A DNA stretch of 64,000 nt from Sorghum bicolor (GCF_000003195.3 NC_012871.2:45889110-45953109), one strand, 5' to 3'; positions 11,566 to 23,600 are shown, counted from the first letter of the stretch. The notes: generated by a model not told the origin, from the letters alone. Translations and numbers: made by a program.

Positions 11566-12735
11566 ATGGTGGACTTCCCAGAAGCACTCTGCGACTTTGG
11601 CTCCAGCGTCAATATTATGCCCAGGGTACTCTATGAAAAATTCTTTACATATCCTTTATTAGAAACAACCATGTGTTTGCAGTTTGCAGATCAGGCGTTA
11701 AGTTTCCCAAAGGGAATATTGAAGAACCTCTGTGTCCGAGTTGGTACCTTGTATGCCCCAGCAGACTTCGTGGTGATAGAGACCGGTAATGATGAGAGGG
11801 CACCCATCATCTTAGGGAGGCCATTCTTAAACACCTCGGGAGCTGTCATCTACGCTAGTGCTGCTAAGATCAGTTTCTACATCAAAGGGAGGAAGGAGAC
11901 GTTTTCCTTCAAGAACAAGACTACACAAATCCCAGAGCAATCCCGACATGAACCAAGGAAGAGGACCAACAGGAGGAACAGGAACAAGCAAGTGTGGACC
12001 AAGTCAGCTAAGATGGTCACTGCAGTTCAAGGAGGTCAAGATCATCGACTTAAGTCACCGTTTCTGACCAAGAAAGACGACCCAGGAATGCCAAGCATTT
12101 ATTGCTCCATAATTGGATACAACTTCTACAAGACGTTTTGCGACACCGGATCGGGCATCAACATAATAGCCACAGTCACCTATCGGCTCTTGTTCGGAAC
12201 CATGCCCCTAAAACCACCATACATTCTACTCCAGATGGCAGATCAGACATTTCGAGAGGTTAAAGGTACAGTAACGGATGTCCCTGTCAAAATAGACGAT
12301 CATTTTGTCTACACAGACTTTCATGTTATTGACATGGGACAAGATGAGTATGATCCATCCATCATACTTGGAAGACCATTCCTCTGCACCGTTAAAGCAA
12401 TCATCTACATTGGAACTGGAGAAATCCATATGCACTTCCCCTCAGAGAAGGTACGTCGCTATTTTACTGACCCTAACTATATCGTTGAAGACTCTAAGCA
12501 GGTCAGGACAAGAAGAAGACGATGCAACCACAACCAGAGGAGGGAAATCATCAAGGACCGATGGGCAGACTACGAAGGAGAAGTAATAAGATCTGAGGAC
12601 ATACAGCTTGAACAAGATTATCCTGAGGAGACCGTAGCACCGAGTCAGGAGTGGAGAGAGAAGATAACTATACACGAAGAAGAGGCGCCACTGGAAGCAC
12701 CGACTACGCCACCCAACGAATCCCAGGACAACTGA
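11566..12735 (+). CDS. Tandem retropepsin-like protein of element B (two protease domains)
   Basis: This is an intact 389-residue frame, open from 11479, with the first ATG at 11566. Domain 1 (about residues 1-115) has the active-site loop CDFGSSVNIMP and the second signature IILGRPFL. A basic linker (about 125-165) follows. Domain 2 (about 170-295) has CDTGSGINI and again IILGRPFL. The tail (about 300-389) is charged, first basic and then very acidic. Retropepsins normally work as homodimers of one domain and cut Gag-Pol. A covalent tandem pair could pair within the chain, but that is inference. Domain 1 has Phe where the consensus has Thr (DTG), as Athila-type proteases often vary here. The single-domain relative is at 28523. 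It lies downstream of gag in a different segment and no pol follows. Confidence 0.8.
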   Translation: MVDFPEALCDFGSSVNIMPRVLYEKFFTYPLLETTMCLQFADQALSFPKGILKNLCVRVGTLYAPADFVVIETGNDERAPIILGRPFLNTSGAVIYASAAKISFYIKGRKETFSFKNKTTQIPEQSRHEPRKRTNRRNRNKQVWTKSAKMVTAVQGGQDHRLKSPFLTKKDDPGMPSIYCSIIGYNFYKTFCDTGSGINIIATVTYRLLFGTMPLKPPYILLQMADQTFREVKGTVTDVPVKIDDHFVYTDFHVIDMGQDEYDPSIILGRPFLCTVKAIIYIGTGEIHMHFPSEKVRRYFTDPNYIVEDSKQVRTRRRRCNHNQRREIIKDRWADYEGEVIRSEDIQLEQDYPEETVAPSQEWREKITIHEEEAPLEAPTTPPNESQDN

Positions 12736-14201
12736 AGAAAACGGAGAGTCCCGTTCGGAGGACTTAAAAACACCGAACGCCTTGCCAAGAGGTAAACTTG
12801 GTAGTTACCCTTTCCCTTGCCATCAGGTTCATATCATCCTAAAAAGAAAATAAAAATGCTAAAAAATAGTAAGCCCCATGTGAGTATACGAGTGACATAA
12901 AACCCATAAGTACATTCACTGTGGTGGCATAAAAATAAAATAAATATTTCTTTTCTACTTTATAAAATAAAAATATAAAAATAGAGAGTAATATTTATTG
13001 AGGAGGCTCAACATGATAAAGGCTAGATATTTATGCTAACACTTAATCAGTTCCATAAAGCTTTGTTGTCTATTTGAGCTCCACAGAATTTAAGAATCAA
13101 GAAGACTAGCATACGGAGGACATTCTAATCGCTGTCAGGATACTGCCGACTTTCAAATACACCTCTGCCACCTGCTAGCTACATCAAGAGAAATTACGTT
13201 AAAATTCAGCTTGGGGGAGAGCACCCCCATTTATCTCGCTAAGTATTTCTATCTATCTTTATACTTATACTATATTAAAATAACTATGAAAAACCAAATA
13301 AAGATTTTGTGCTTATATATATCTTTTGCTTAGTATGCTTAATAAATAAATAAAGTGGCTATGCTAAACTGAATCTTAATAATAAAACTCTAGCATGGAC
13401 ATGATGAATAGTTACTCTGCCTAATTTTCAAATTTGAGTTCTCTCTCAAGTTTAGACATAACTGTTATAATTTAAAGCTTGCTCTAAATCTAAACTTGTG
13501 GGAAGAAAACTTGATCTAAAGTCTAAGTTGTTAACGGATATGATATGGGAAGGTTGACCTGCTGTTTATCTGTTCCTAGAGATGCTAGAATTCTGGAGAA
13601 TTTTATCTTTGAAAATCTTTAAAATATCACATGATGAGTTTCTGTATGATGAGAGTTTAAATTCCTACCACAGCCACATATATACATGCTTGCTAGACTC
13701 TGAGCCACACATTTACTTTTTACTGCTTATGAGCATTGAGTGTGGTCAAGCTGTGTAGACCCTTAGGAGCTTGTCATGTGGTTAAATCAAGATTCACTTG
13801 CACGTTCACTCACACATGCTGCTTCTACTCCGGAAGTACGCATCCACATATATCCACCTATTTCCATCTCCAGAACTACTCAAAAATATTCTACTCCTAA
13901 TCCGGGAGAGAATAGCCAAAAACATTTCTGTTTGTCCCCCGTGAAATAAATGCTCAAGCTATCTTGATTACCACTTGCTATATTATTCCAAGAGATGAGT
14001 GCTCTAAAAAAAGAGAAAAAAATAAATACGAGGAAATACAAGGGGCAAGTGCCCGGAACCTCGAAAGAAAATAAAAAGTGAGACGAGAGGTAAAAATGAA
14101 CAAGTGTGCGACAGTAGAATTAGGGGTACAAGATACCCACCTGAGAGAAAAAGAAAATATAGAGCATCTCATTCTCCTCAAAAAGTTTCAAAAGAGCAAG
14201 T
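12736..14201 (+). mobile_element. 3' untranslated internal region of element B
   Basis: AT-rich and non-coding. It shares blocks in reverse with element A (about 4900-6360) and in direct orientation with the non-coding region at 34162-35135, for example the GGGGCAAGTGC...GGAACCTCG stretch near 14041 and 34794. The solo LTR at 14202 interrupts it. Confidence 0.75.
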
Positions 14202-15547
14202 TGTTGATGGTCCTTAAGTATCAAATTTAATTATCAAATAAACAAAGAAAAGGATCCAAATGAAATCAACATCTAGACTTTGGGTTTTATCTGATAGAAT
14301 TCCACGAGTTTTGGTGTTTGTCTATTTCTGCAGGGGGTTATTAGGAAATATGAAAGTTAGCTCATTCTCCACACGTTGGGTTTACATAGAGATATTAACG
14401 TGCCGCGCAATTTTCTACCATCTAGAAGACTCCAGAAGCCATGGGAACGAACGGGAGGCCGATCGGGCCCGGGGGCAGGGCGCCCGCCCAAGTCCCTTGG
14501 GTGCCCGCCCAGCTACAGTAACCAATCAGCTTCAACTTCGCGGATCATGCTCCACCGACCTAATACATCAAGAATAACCGTTCAATCAATGTCGGTTTGA
14601 TCCGACGGCCCAGGTTCACTTGAGGGGACTATATAACCAGACCCCCTGGCCCCTGGAGGAGGCACCCTTTGATCCCTATTCATTATTCATAGACAGAGCA
14701 AAAGCTAGGGTTTGGAGATGAGAGCTCTCCTCTCATCTCTAAACTAAAGTAGATCTAGATAGTAGCGAGATGGAGAGCGAGGGAGGATTGGAGGAGAGGC
14801 CGGCCTGTCAGTTCTTCCTCCGGTTGTACTTCGTCATGATCAAGATCTAATCAAGCTTGCTCATGGGATGACTCTGGTAATCTACTTCTAATTCATTATG
14901 CAATTACTAATTATGTATGTTCTAGTTCACAACTCTTTTGAGTATTCTAATCTATAGGACACTATAGGTTAGAGTTGTAGTATAGGTGTAAGCGTGGTGC
15001 TTAGACCTAGATTACTTGTGGATATCCCCTGTCTAGCTGGATCGTGTGGTAGGCCGCGTAGGTGACAGTTACGTTGGTCCTCTGTAGTCCACCTCTCGTT
15101 AGCAGGACGGGTAGGGTTTATCGGCCTAAGGATAAGCATCCTTTGTGGTGTACTCTTATCACGTGGTTCGTCCCAGACATAGACATACCCCTTTGAAGTA
15201 GAGAAACCATAGTTATTCTCTCTATTCTGCTACCATCGCCCATATACTAGAATTGCTCTAATCTCTATTCCCATATTATCACTCATTGTTATCTTACCTT
15301 TAATATTGTTCTTATTCGATTCTACCATCTTTCCTATTTACACCTATTTACTTATCTTGGTTAAGTTAGAGCATAGATCAGTTCTCTCGTTTCCCTGTGG
15401 ATACGATAAAACCTTTAACCGGGTAAAAGCTATAACGGTATCCGTGCGCTTGCGGATTATCTGTGTGTGTATAAATACCATAGTACACTCTAGTGCCATG
15501 CTGGGGATGACAACCTAGTATTCAAGTGGTGTTAGCAAGTGTCAACA
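14202..15547 (+). mobile_element. Solo LTR (Athila-like) with perfect target duplication
   Basis: It starts TGTTGATGG and ends GTCAACA, with CAAGT on both sides (14197-14201 and 15548-15552). No internal region is present, so it is the product of LTR-LTR recombination or conversion. The GC-rich GGGCGCCCGCCC motif is at about 14478 and a TATATAA box at about 14630. The 3' half differs strongly from element B's LTR, so it is a separate subfamily. Confidence 0.93.
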
Positions 15548-15552
15548 CAAGT

Positions 15553-16213
15553 AAGGTATATATCCCCTCAAAAGAGCAAAAGTAGAATTAGACTTTCACC
15601 ATTGTTATCACCGTCATCACCATACGACATTCATTTGCCACACATGCACATCTTGATTTGACTTATTGACTTGTTTCTCTGGATCCATGATTTGACTATG
15701 TAATAAATGTCTTGTAAGTATGTATACTTTATCTTCCACCTATGAGCTCCAGATATCAAAAACTTTATTAGAGTAGGGTGAGAGAGAAGGCAATGATACT
15801 ATACTTTATACCACAAATACCACATATATTGAGAGAAGGCATATACCATCACTGCCTTGGTAAGGATTCAGAATACCACAAAAGAGAGATCTGAGAGAGT
15901 CATACAAGGAATCTCTGAGTTTTATTTGAAAATCTGTAAAAACCCCAGAGCTATAGCTGATCAAGAATAAGAGACATGGCACTTGGCTAGACCGTTCTAT
16001 CTTTTAACTGCTCAAGACAGAAGTAACGGTTACAAGTCCCATGGTGAAAGGTAAAGTAAGTTATAAGTCTTGATAGTTTACTCTAACTTAGAGATGACAC
16101 CTCATTTAAAAACATGTGAACCGTCAATTTTTAAAAGGTATTGCAACAACTTTTGATCCATCGCTGAGAATATCCTTGCTCAGGGACGAGCAAGAGGTAA
16201 GCTTGGGGGAGTT
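15553..16213 (+). mobile_element. Element B internal region, 3' part, with polypurine tract
   Basis: Non-coding continuation of element B after the solo LTR. It ends with GCTTGGGGGAGTT (16201-16213), the polypurine tract directly before the 3' LTR. The preceding CAGGGACGAGCAAGAGGTAA block is shared with the other elements of the lineage, near 38090 and reversed near 4350. Confidence 0.8.
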
Positions 16214-16493
16214 TGTTGATGGTCCTTAAGTATCAAATTTAATTATCAAATAAACAAAGAAAAGGATCCAAATGCAATCAATATCTAGACTTAGGGTTTT
16301 ATCTGACAGAATTCCACGAGTTTTGGTGTTTGTCTATTTCTGCAGGGGGTTATCAGGAAATACGGAAGAAAGGCCCACACGTCGGGATTACATAGAGATA
16401 TTAACATACCGCGCAATTATCTTACATCTAAAAGACTCCAGAAGCCACGGGAACGAAGCGGAGGCAGAACGGGGCCTAGCCCAGGGCGCTCGC
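16214..16493 (+). repeat. 3' LTR of element B, first part
   Basis: Starts TGTTGATGG and follows the 5' LTR closely until it is broken inside its GC-rich CCAGGGCGCTCGC motif by a reverse solo LTR. It resumes at 17718. Confidence 0.9.
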
Positions 16494-17717
16494 TGTTGAT
16501 ATTTGGGAACGCAATAAGGAATTGATCCGCAAGCGCACGGATATCGGTGAGCACTTCACCCGGGATGTTATCCAGAGTATCGTATTTATTTTTTTACCAC
16601 TAGGAGAAAGAGTGCATCTGACTAACCCAGTCTATTACTACTAACCTTTAGGCTACAAAGAATGTTTCTCGATGTGAGTGATATATAGAGAAGACTGCAA
16701 CTGTAGTCTCTTTCTAACCTTGGTAAGGATGATCTACTATTCTATTAGGGAAGCTTACGGAATCTAGACACCACAGAGGATGTTCGACCCGCACCTATAA
16801 ACCCTATCGATCCTACTAACGGGATATGGGCTGCAAAGGTAACTCAGAAATGTCACGTTCTTCGCTACTACCACGGTCCAGCTAGTGAGGGGATATCTAT
16901 GAGTATTCTAGCCCAAACACCACATCTACGCTAGAGATGATTACTCTAAACTCTAAGCGAAGAGATTAAAGTAAACTCATAAACCAAAGAATAATAAAGC
17001 AAGAACTTACTAGAATTTAGAAGTCAAAATACTGAAGAATCCTAGAAGCAAGCCTCGGATTAGAAGACTTGATCCCGCTGGTACAACCTCGAAGTAGACA
17101 CCGACAGGCCGGGCTTCCTCCGATCTACACCTCCACTCTATCTCTCTCAATCTAGTAGAAACTAGAAGATCTAATTCTACTCACATTGGATGCTAAGCCA
17201 AAAAGTCTATTTAGAGGAGAGATTATCCTTCGAGGGCACCTCTCAACTCTATGATGAACTTGTCTCCTCCAGAGGCCAGGGGGTCTCGTTTTATAGTCCC
17301 CTCAGGTGAACGTGGGCTGTCGGATCAAACCGACATTGATTGAACGGTTATCCTTGATCCTTTAGGTCGGTGGAGCGTAATCCCCGAAGAGAGTCCTGAT
17401 TGGACTCTAGGTCAGGTCGGGCGCCCAAGGGGGCAGGGCGGGCGCCCTGTCCCCGGGCCCGATCGCCTTCCCGTTCGTTCCCGTGGCTTCCGGAGTGTTC
17501 TAGATGGTAGAAAATTGCGCGGTGCGTTAATATCTCTATGTAATCCTGACATGTGGGCCTTTCTTCCTTATTTCCTAATAACCCCCTGTAGAAACAAATA
17601 AACAACAAAACTCATGGAATTCTGTTAGATCAAACTCTAATTGTAGGTGTTGTTTGCATATTGGTCTATTCTCTTGTTTATTTGATAATTAAAATTGATA
17701 CTTAAGAACCGTCAACA
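16494..17717 (-). mobile_element. Solo LTR inside the 3' LTR of element B, reverse orientation
   Basis: It runs TGTTGATATT to CCGTCAACA on the plus strand. The flanking 5-mers are CTCGC and CCCGC (4 of 5). Its minus-strand reading has the same order as its relatives (GGTCCTT-like start, GC-rich motif, TATA, GCAAGCGCAC near the end). It closely resembles the solo LTR at 32638-33853, so the two belong to one subfamily. Confidence 0.9.
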
Positions 17718-19096
17718 CCCGCCCTGGAGACCAGGGCGCCCACCCCCCTCTGGAGTCCAATCAGGACTCTCTTTCGGGATTACGCTCCACCGACCTAAAG
17801 GATCAAGGATAACCGTTCAATCAATGTCGGTTTGATCTGACGGCCCATATTCACTTGGAAGGACTATAAAACCAGACCCCCTGGCCCCTGGAGGAGAGGA
17901 CCTCTCAACCCTAATTCATTATTCATCAAGGGAGAAGAAGCCCCTGATCAAGCCTAGAGCCACCCCATCAATTAGACATCTAGATTAGCATAGCTACATA
18001 GGATTAGAACTAGAAGGAGTCAATCTTCGATTGGTTTCCGGATCTGTCAAGAGGATTCTTGGTAATTCTCTATTGTTCTTCAATTGTTCATCTTTGTTCT
18101 TCAATATTATGAATATGACTTTGTTCTACTTCAATATATTGATCATGACTTCGCTCTACTTGTTTATATTCGCAATTATATTATTCTTAGTTTATCATAG
18201 TTATATACTTGGCTTAGTTAGATTGGAATTATATTCATGTTTCGGATCGTATAGCGTTTATCCATCGGATCCATGGGTAAATGATAGATATTGTGTAGGC
18301 GTGGTGCTTATACCATATTTATCTGTGATTGTACCCTATATGCCAGATCGCGGGGTAGTTCGTGATAGTGACAGCTTCATTGATTCTTATATAGTCCCCC
18401 TCTCATGTATTGGGCTGGCAGAGCAACATTATTACAGGGGAGTGATTGCTATGTTTCTCATATTCCTTGAATAATATCACTATGCATGGGCGTAATCTTG
18501 TCTCACAATGATTGCTAAGTATAATTGCACTAACTATGATATGCTAGACTGTATAGTTAAGAATAACTTAGGAAATATTCTTGTAGTTCGTCCTAATTCC
18601 ATGCTAATAACTTGCTAGAATATCTAATTGAGGTGCTTATCATATTTATATGTAGCTAAGTTATGCTGATCAGATTAATTATCTTTGTCACTATTCATTA
18701 CTTTATATATCCTTTATGTGACACTTATCCCTATATGAAAGAGTTAGGTAAATGTTCTCAATTATACATGCAATGATAGATACTCAATCTTATATTCCAT
18801 TCTATAATCAACATTGATGATTACTAATTCCTTCCCAGTGGTAAAAATATAAATAACGATACCTGGAATACTTCTCGGTTAAAATGCTACATCGGTATTA
18901 ATCTATGCGCTTGCAGATCCCATTTGTTATTTATTTAGATGAGCAATTGCATATTTCAATACCGCGTCTCTCATGTCATGCTGGGGATGACAACTTGGCT
19001 GAAGTGGTATGAGGGATAGGTTTGGCATTTTTGGCGCCGTTATCAGAATTAGAAAACTAAGTCTACTTTTGGTAATGACGTTAAGAATACCCAACA
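17718..19096 (+). repeat. 3' LTR of element B, second part
   Basis: Continues the LTR from CCCGCCCTGG to the terminal CCCAACA and is followed by the TCCAC duplication. It is very similar to the 5' LTR throughout, with a few single-base differences by eye. Confidence 0.9.
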
Positions 19097-19101
19097 TCCA
19101 C

Positions 19102-19390
19102 CACGGTGAATATCTGTGTGGGCTTTTACACACCACACAATTTATTCACATGGGGTTTTAGTATTTAAGATGCAATGAGTTATATAAAATATTTTTATTA
19201 TATTTTCTAATGCAATAATAATGCAGAAAGATAAATATGTTATGGAGAAATAAATATGCTAAAAACAAATGCAGAAAAGATAAATACAATAAACCTACTA
19301 AAGCTAATGATACATTAAATTAGCAGACATCAAGATCATTATCAAAATCTTCACACCAATTGCTTCCCCGGCAACGGTGCCAAAAATAAT
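19102..19390 (-). mobile_element. 5' internal end of element A with primer binding site
   Basis: Between element B's right target duplication and element A's 5' LTR lies a short AT-rich leader. On the minus strand TGGCACCGTTGCCGGGGA (19365-19382) is the Athila-type primer site, eight bases from the LTR. This proves that element A reads leftward. Confidence 0.85.
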
Positions 19391-20788
19391 TGTTGACATT
19401 CGTTAAGTGCAATAAGAATAAGAAAAATTTTGCAAGCGCACAGAACATCATCGTAGCATTTTACCAGGAGTATTCCAGGTATCGTTATTTATATTTTACC
19501 ACTGGGAAGCTAAGGTCAAAGAATCAGATAACTTACTATCATGCATCTACTAATTTAATAAACCAACTAGACTAAAGTAGGGGTAAATGATATATGATAG
19601 GTAATAATATAAAGGTGAGAATTCTATGATAAATGCGTAGATAGCCATAGCGGGAGGACAACGGGAGAGACCTAGGTTCCTGTATACTTCTCTATTACTT
19701 CAGTTCTATGATAACAAACAATGAATAGATATAGCAATCACATATTAGCACTTTGGGACATCAGAACACCAACCACAGAAAGAGAACTGGAAGGGGGCTG
19801 GGAAGCTCTGACTACGGTCCTACAAACACCGATCCGAACGAGGTGGAATACGTCGACCGTTAGGGCTATCACTACCCTAGGGCTACCACAACAATCCGCA
19901 GGACTGGGTGCAACCTCAGGTAACCTCTAGTATAGACACCATGTCTACACTAACGATTACTACTCTAATTACCATAAATAACTAGAGCACTCGATGCAAA
20001 CGGAGATCCTATGCCAAAATATAACAACTACACTACTCGATAATAATAAAGGCATAAAAGTAAATAGAGAAGATAAATATATTAAAGCATAAGTCTTACA
20101 ATAAATATAAAGACATACCAAAACTCTGAAGACTTCTCCAGAACCAAAGCGCAGCTCCGCTCTCCCTAACTCCCGACTAGAACTAATCTACTACATTGGA
20201 ATGTCTAGCCATAATTATCTATAGAGGAAAGGTTATCCTTCGAGGGCACCTCTCAACTCTATAATGATGTGTTCTCCTCCAGGGGCCAGGGGTCTTGCTT
20301 ATATAGCCTCCTCCTTTGTGCCTTTTTGGTTCAGCAGGCGATGTGGTACTAAACTTTCCACCATATCTCATTAAAATGCACATAGGCCTTAATGGACCAA
20401 AATCTGCTTTGGGCCCAATTAATCCCGCAGCTCTTCTATGTGGAGTCCTTCTTTTATTAATATCTCTTGATTCCGAACTCCAAATATAGGAAATAATATA
20501 TGCATTTCGATCAGCTTGACGAGATCTTTGTAATGGTGTACTCTGCTTCGGTCGAGTTGCTTCTAGAGTCTTCCTGATTATGGAAAATTACCGCACACAT
20601 TAATTCTCTATGTAAACCCGACGTATGGGCCTTTCTTCGTATTTCCTGATAACCCTCTGCAGAAATGGACAAACACCAAAACTCGTGGAAATCTGTCAGA
20701 TGAAACCCTAAGTCTAGGTGTCGGTTGCATTTGGATCCTTTTTCATGATTAGTTGACGGTTAAATGTGAGCATTAAGGACCGTCAACA
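19391..20788 (-). repeat. 5' LTR of element A (1.4 kb)
   Basis: It has the same ends as 3509-4328 (TGTTGACATT...GTCAACA) but is longer by the ~600 bp block at 19540-20190. It has in turn lost the GC-rich GGGCGCCC motif region, joining GTGTACTC to TGCTTCGGTCG near 20540. So each of the two LTRs carries its own deletion. Confidence 0.88.
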
Positions 20789-22120
20789 GGCTCCTCGACA
20801 TCAATATGATGAATCTGGTGCTGAAATTTCTGATGCAGGACATGACCGTTTCAGAGATGGTCGTGGTGGTGGTAGGCGGGCTGGTCATCATGGCCAATAT
20901 GGAGGATGAGCTCATGGGCATGGTCGTGGCCATCGTGTTCATTTTGATGATGAAGAATTTGATAACTTTCATCAAGAAGAGGGGTCTGATGAGAATCCCT
21001 TTGCATATGGTGGGCTGCACGGGTGGCGTCATGATCATCGACGACGTGCTGATCATAGAGATAGGGAGCATCATCATGGTCATCGTAATAGGGAAGATCC
21101 AGACAACATTGCTCGTGTCAAGTTAAGTATCCCAAAATTCACTGGAAGAGAGGATGCAGATGCATATATTGTGTGGGCTGAGCAGTGTGATCAAATTTTT
21201 AGAGTGCATAATCTCTCTGATCATAGGCATGTTAATCTTGCTTCAGTGGAATTCTTTGGTTATGTTCTGACTTGGTGGAATCAGATACAAGAGAAACAAC
21301 TTGTGTTCGGCTATGAATATATCAACACATGGGAAGAGATGAAGCAAGTGATGAGAAGGTGATTTGTACCGTCAAGCTATCAGCGTGACCCTTGCAATAG
21401 GTTACAAATGTTGAAGCAAGGAAAAAGATCGGTTGATGAGTATTATAAGGAGATGGAGGTGCTGTTAGTGCGGACTGGAATTAGAGAGCATCCAGAGTCA
21501 AAAATAGCAAGATTTTTAGGTGGTCTCAATGAGGAAATTGCTGGTTTTGTTGAGATGTTTGCATACCATACTTTGCAAGACCTTATTGATCAAGCTATGC
21601 GTACTGAAAGAAAAATTCAGCAAGAGACACGTGGAAGATCTTATGCAAGTCATTCTATTGCAGCCCCATGGCGCAAGCAGCAGGCCAGCACTTCTTTTGG
21701 TGGGAGCGTTCCCAAGGTGCTGTAGCTAGGCTCTCTTCATCTAATGCTCCTTCAAAGATGGTGGTTTCTACAACATTATCTCCTGTAAATCAGCAGCGAC
21801 CTGCTACGAGTACAGCAGCCCCAACTGTTGCTTCTTCAGCTACTACTTCCTCTGCACGTAGTAGAGAAATTGTGTGCCTCAAGTGCCATGGTTGTGGACA
21901 TATTGCTACACAATGTCCCGGTAAGAGGACCATGATTGTGAATGAGAATGGTGAATGGGAATCTAAAAGTGATCGTGAGTAAGAAGGTCCAAGATATGAT
22001 GAGGATTCTGAAAGCAATGAAAATGAGATCCAACCCGATGAAGATGATAATAACTGCTTTATTTCTCTTCGTGTACTTAGTGTTACTGCTGCAAAGAAAG
22101 AAGATGCAGTGACACAATCT
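20789..22120 (+). pseudogene. gag of the outer Gypsy element, main part, with stops and frameshifts
   Basis: It resumes the gag begun at 3363. An Arg/His/Asp/Gly-rich segment comes first, then a retrotransposon gag core from about 21125 (SIPKFTGREDADAYIVWAEQ, then FFGYVLTWWNQ). A zinc knuckle C-LK-C-HGCG-H-IATQ-C follows at about 21880-21915. Two in-frame stops, near 20905 and 21361, both read TGA where CGA (Arg) is expected, as after deamination of methylated CpG. A frameshift near 21710 moves the knuckle into another frame. Gag would form virus-like particles; this one is dead. Confidence 0.85.
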
Positions 22121-22136
22121 TTTCCACACTCAAGTC

Positions 22137-22526
22137 ATGATCAAAGAAAAGTTGTGTAGAATTATTGTTGACAATGGCAGCTGCAACAATATTGCTAGCC
22201 AAGAATTGGTTGATAGAATGGAGCTAAAACAAAGGCGTCATCCTAAACCATACAAGATGCAGTGGCTGAATGATTGTGGCGCGCTGCGTGTGAACCATGT
22301 TGTGACAGTTCCTTTCTCTATTGGGAGGTATAATGATCATGTGGAGTGTGATGTGGTACCTATGCAAGCATGCCAACTGCTGCTAGGAAGACCATGGTTA
22401 TATGATCGTGATGTTCAGATCTTTAGAAGAACCAACAAGTTGGCTTTCATGTACAAAGGAGAGCGAATTTCTTTGCTCCCTTTGACACCGGAGCAGATTT
22501 TGAAGGATGATCTAAAAAGAAAATAG
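22137..22526 (+). pseudogene. Protease domain of the outer Gypsy polyprotein
   Basis: This is a 129-residue frame with retropepsin features: the active-site loop IIVDNGSCNNIAS, with Asn where Thr is common, and LLLGRPWL near residue 92. In the intact polyprotein it is fused upstream to gag and downstream to RT; here frameshifts on both sides isolate it. The stop at 22524 is followed by about 150 bp of degraded linker before the RT frame. Confidence 0.8.
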
Positions 22527-22673
22527 TGAGAGAGCGAGAACCACTTGCGAGTGACCCACAAAAATAGTGAGGGAGTGTTTCCAAAGCCAAACAAAACCCC
22601 ACAGCCACAAACAACCAAGACAAAGGGAAAAGAGGGATTAGTTATGATGGCTAGAAAGGGGGATTTAAAATAA

Positions 22674-23600
22674 TTGAGTGAAACCAATGCCACATTCTTT
22701 GTACTCCTGTACAAGGAAAATTTTCTTTCCACTAACGACTTATCCTCTACTTTGCCAAGTGTTATTTTTAATGTGTTACAGGAATATGAGGATGTTTTTC
22801 TAGAAGAGGTACCACTAGGGCTGCCACCTAAGAGAGGAATTGAACATCAAATTGACCTTGTACCTGGTGCCTCACTTCCAAACCGAGCTGCATACCGCAC
22901 CAATCTAGAGGAAACAAAAGAAATTCAGCAACAAGTGGAAGAATTAATGAGAAAAGGGTATGTGCAGGAAAGTCTTTCATCTTGTGCAATTCCTGTTCTT
23001 TTAGTTCCAAAAAAAGATGGTTCATGGAGAATGTGTGTTGACTATAGAGCTATTAATAACATCAGAGTAAGGTATAGGCATCCCATTCCTAGACTTGATG
23101 ATATGCTTGATGAACTTAGTGGTGCAGTAATCTTCACTAAAATTGACATGAGAAGTGGCTATCACCAAATAAGAATGAGAGAAGGAGATGAGTGGAAAAC
23201 AGCTTTTAAAACCAAGTTTGGGTTGTATGAATGGTTGGTAATGCCTTTTGGATTGACTAATGCACCAAGTACCTTTATGAGATTGATGAATCATGTGCTT
23301 AAATCTTTCATTGGCAAGTTTTTTGTGGTTTACTTTGATGATATATTAATTTACAACAAGTCTCTTGATGAACATGTTGAGCATATCCAAAGTGTGCTTG
23401 CTGTCCTACGTGAGCAAAAAATGTATGCTAACCTTGACAAGTGCACATTTTGCACCGACAAGGTAGTCTTTTTGGCTTTGTTGTTTCAGGTCATAGTGTG
23501 GAGGTGGTTGAGGATAAGATCAAAGCTGTTCATGAATGGATGCCTCCACAAAATGTGAGTACAAGTTTCAACGTCACCGAATTAATTAATTTCTTTGGAT
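22674..23600 (+). pseudogene. Reverse transcriptase of the outer Gypsy element, pol truncated
   Basis: The RT frame runs 22674-23558. It contains the fingers and palm motifs (VPKKDGSWRMCVDYRAINN, then FTKIDMRSGYHQIRM) and the catalytic YFDD box at about 23331-23342, all intact. Near 23465 a one-base shift changes frame, and the thumb region then stops at about 23555. There the sequence jumps directly to the polyprotein's C-terminal tail (DESRTTPF). About 2.5 kb or more encoding RNase H and integrase is therefore deleted. The RT copies RNA to DNA in the particle; alone, and with a broken frame, it is not functional. Confidence 0.88.

Larger units (their letters stand above)
8263..19096 (+). 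mobile_element. Element B: Athila-like Gypsy element with gag and double protease, no pol
   Basis: The LTRs are 8263-9915 and 16214-19096 (the latter interrupted). Perfect target duplications TCCAC flank it at 8258-8262 and 19097-19101. The internal region holds a primer site, a decayed gag (10075-11462), an intact ORF with two retropepsin-like domains (11566-12735), then about 2 kb of non-coding sequence and a polypurine tract. No reverse transcriptase, RNase H or integrase is present, so movement would have needed a helper. Two solo LTRs lie inside it, at 14202 and 16494. B itself lies inside element A. Confidence 0.93.
3509..20788 (-). mobile_element. Element A: non-autonomous Athila-like Gypsy element, reverse orientation
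   Basis: Its LTRs are 3509-4328 and 19391-20788, with polypurine tract next to the former and primer site next to the latter, so it reads on the minus strand. Flanking 5-mers are GGCTG and GGCTC (4 of 5 identical). After subtracting element B (8263-19096) about 4.2 kb of internal sequence is left, and I find no gag, protease or pol in it. Large non-coding elements of this kind are called LARDs. Parts of the internal sequence are reverse-complement relatives of element B's 3' untranslated region, for example around 6330 versus 12880, so the two share ancestry. Confidence 0.85.

Noticed and set aside
20760..21126. Met-rich frames on both strands at the start of the outer gag
   Set aside because: These are shadow frames of the Arg/His/Asp-rich gag segment, which continues in a third frame with a CGA-to-TGA stop.
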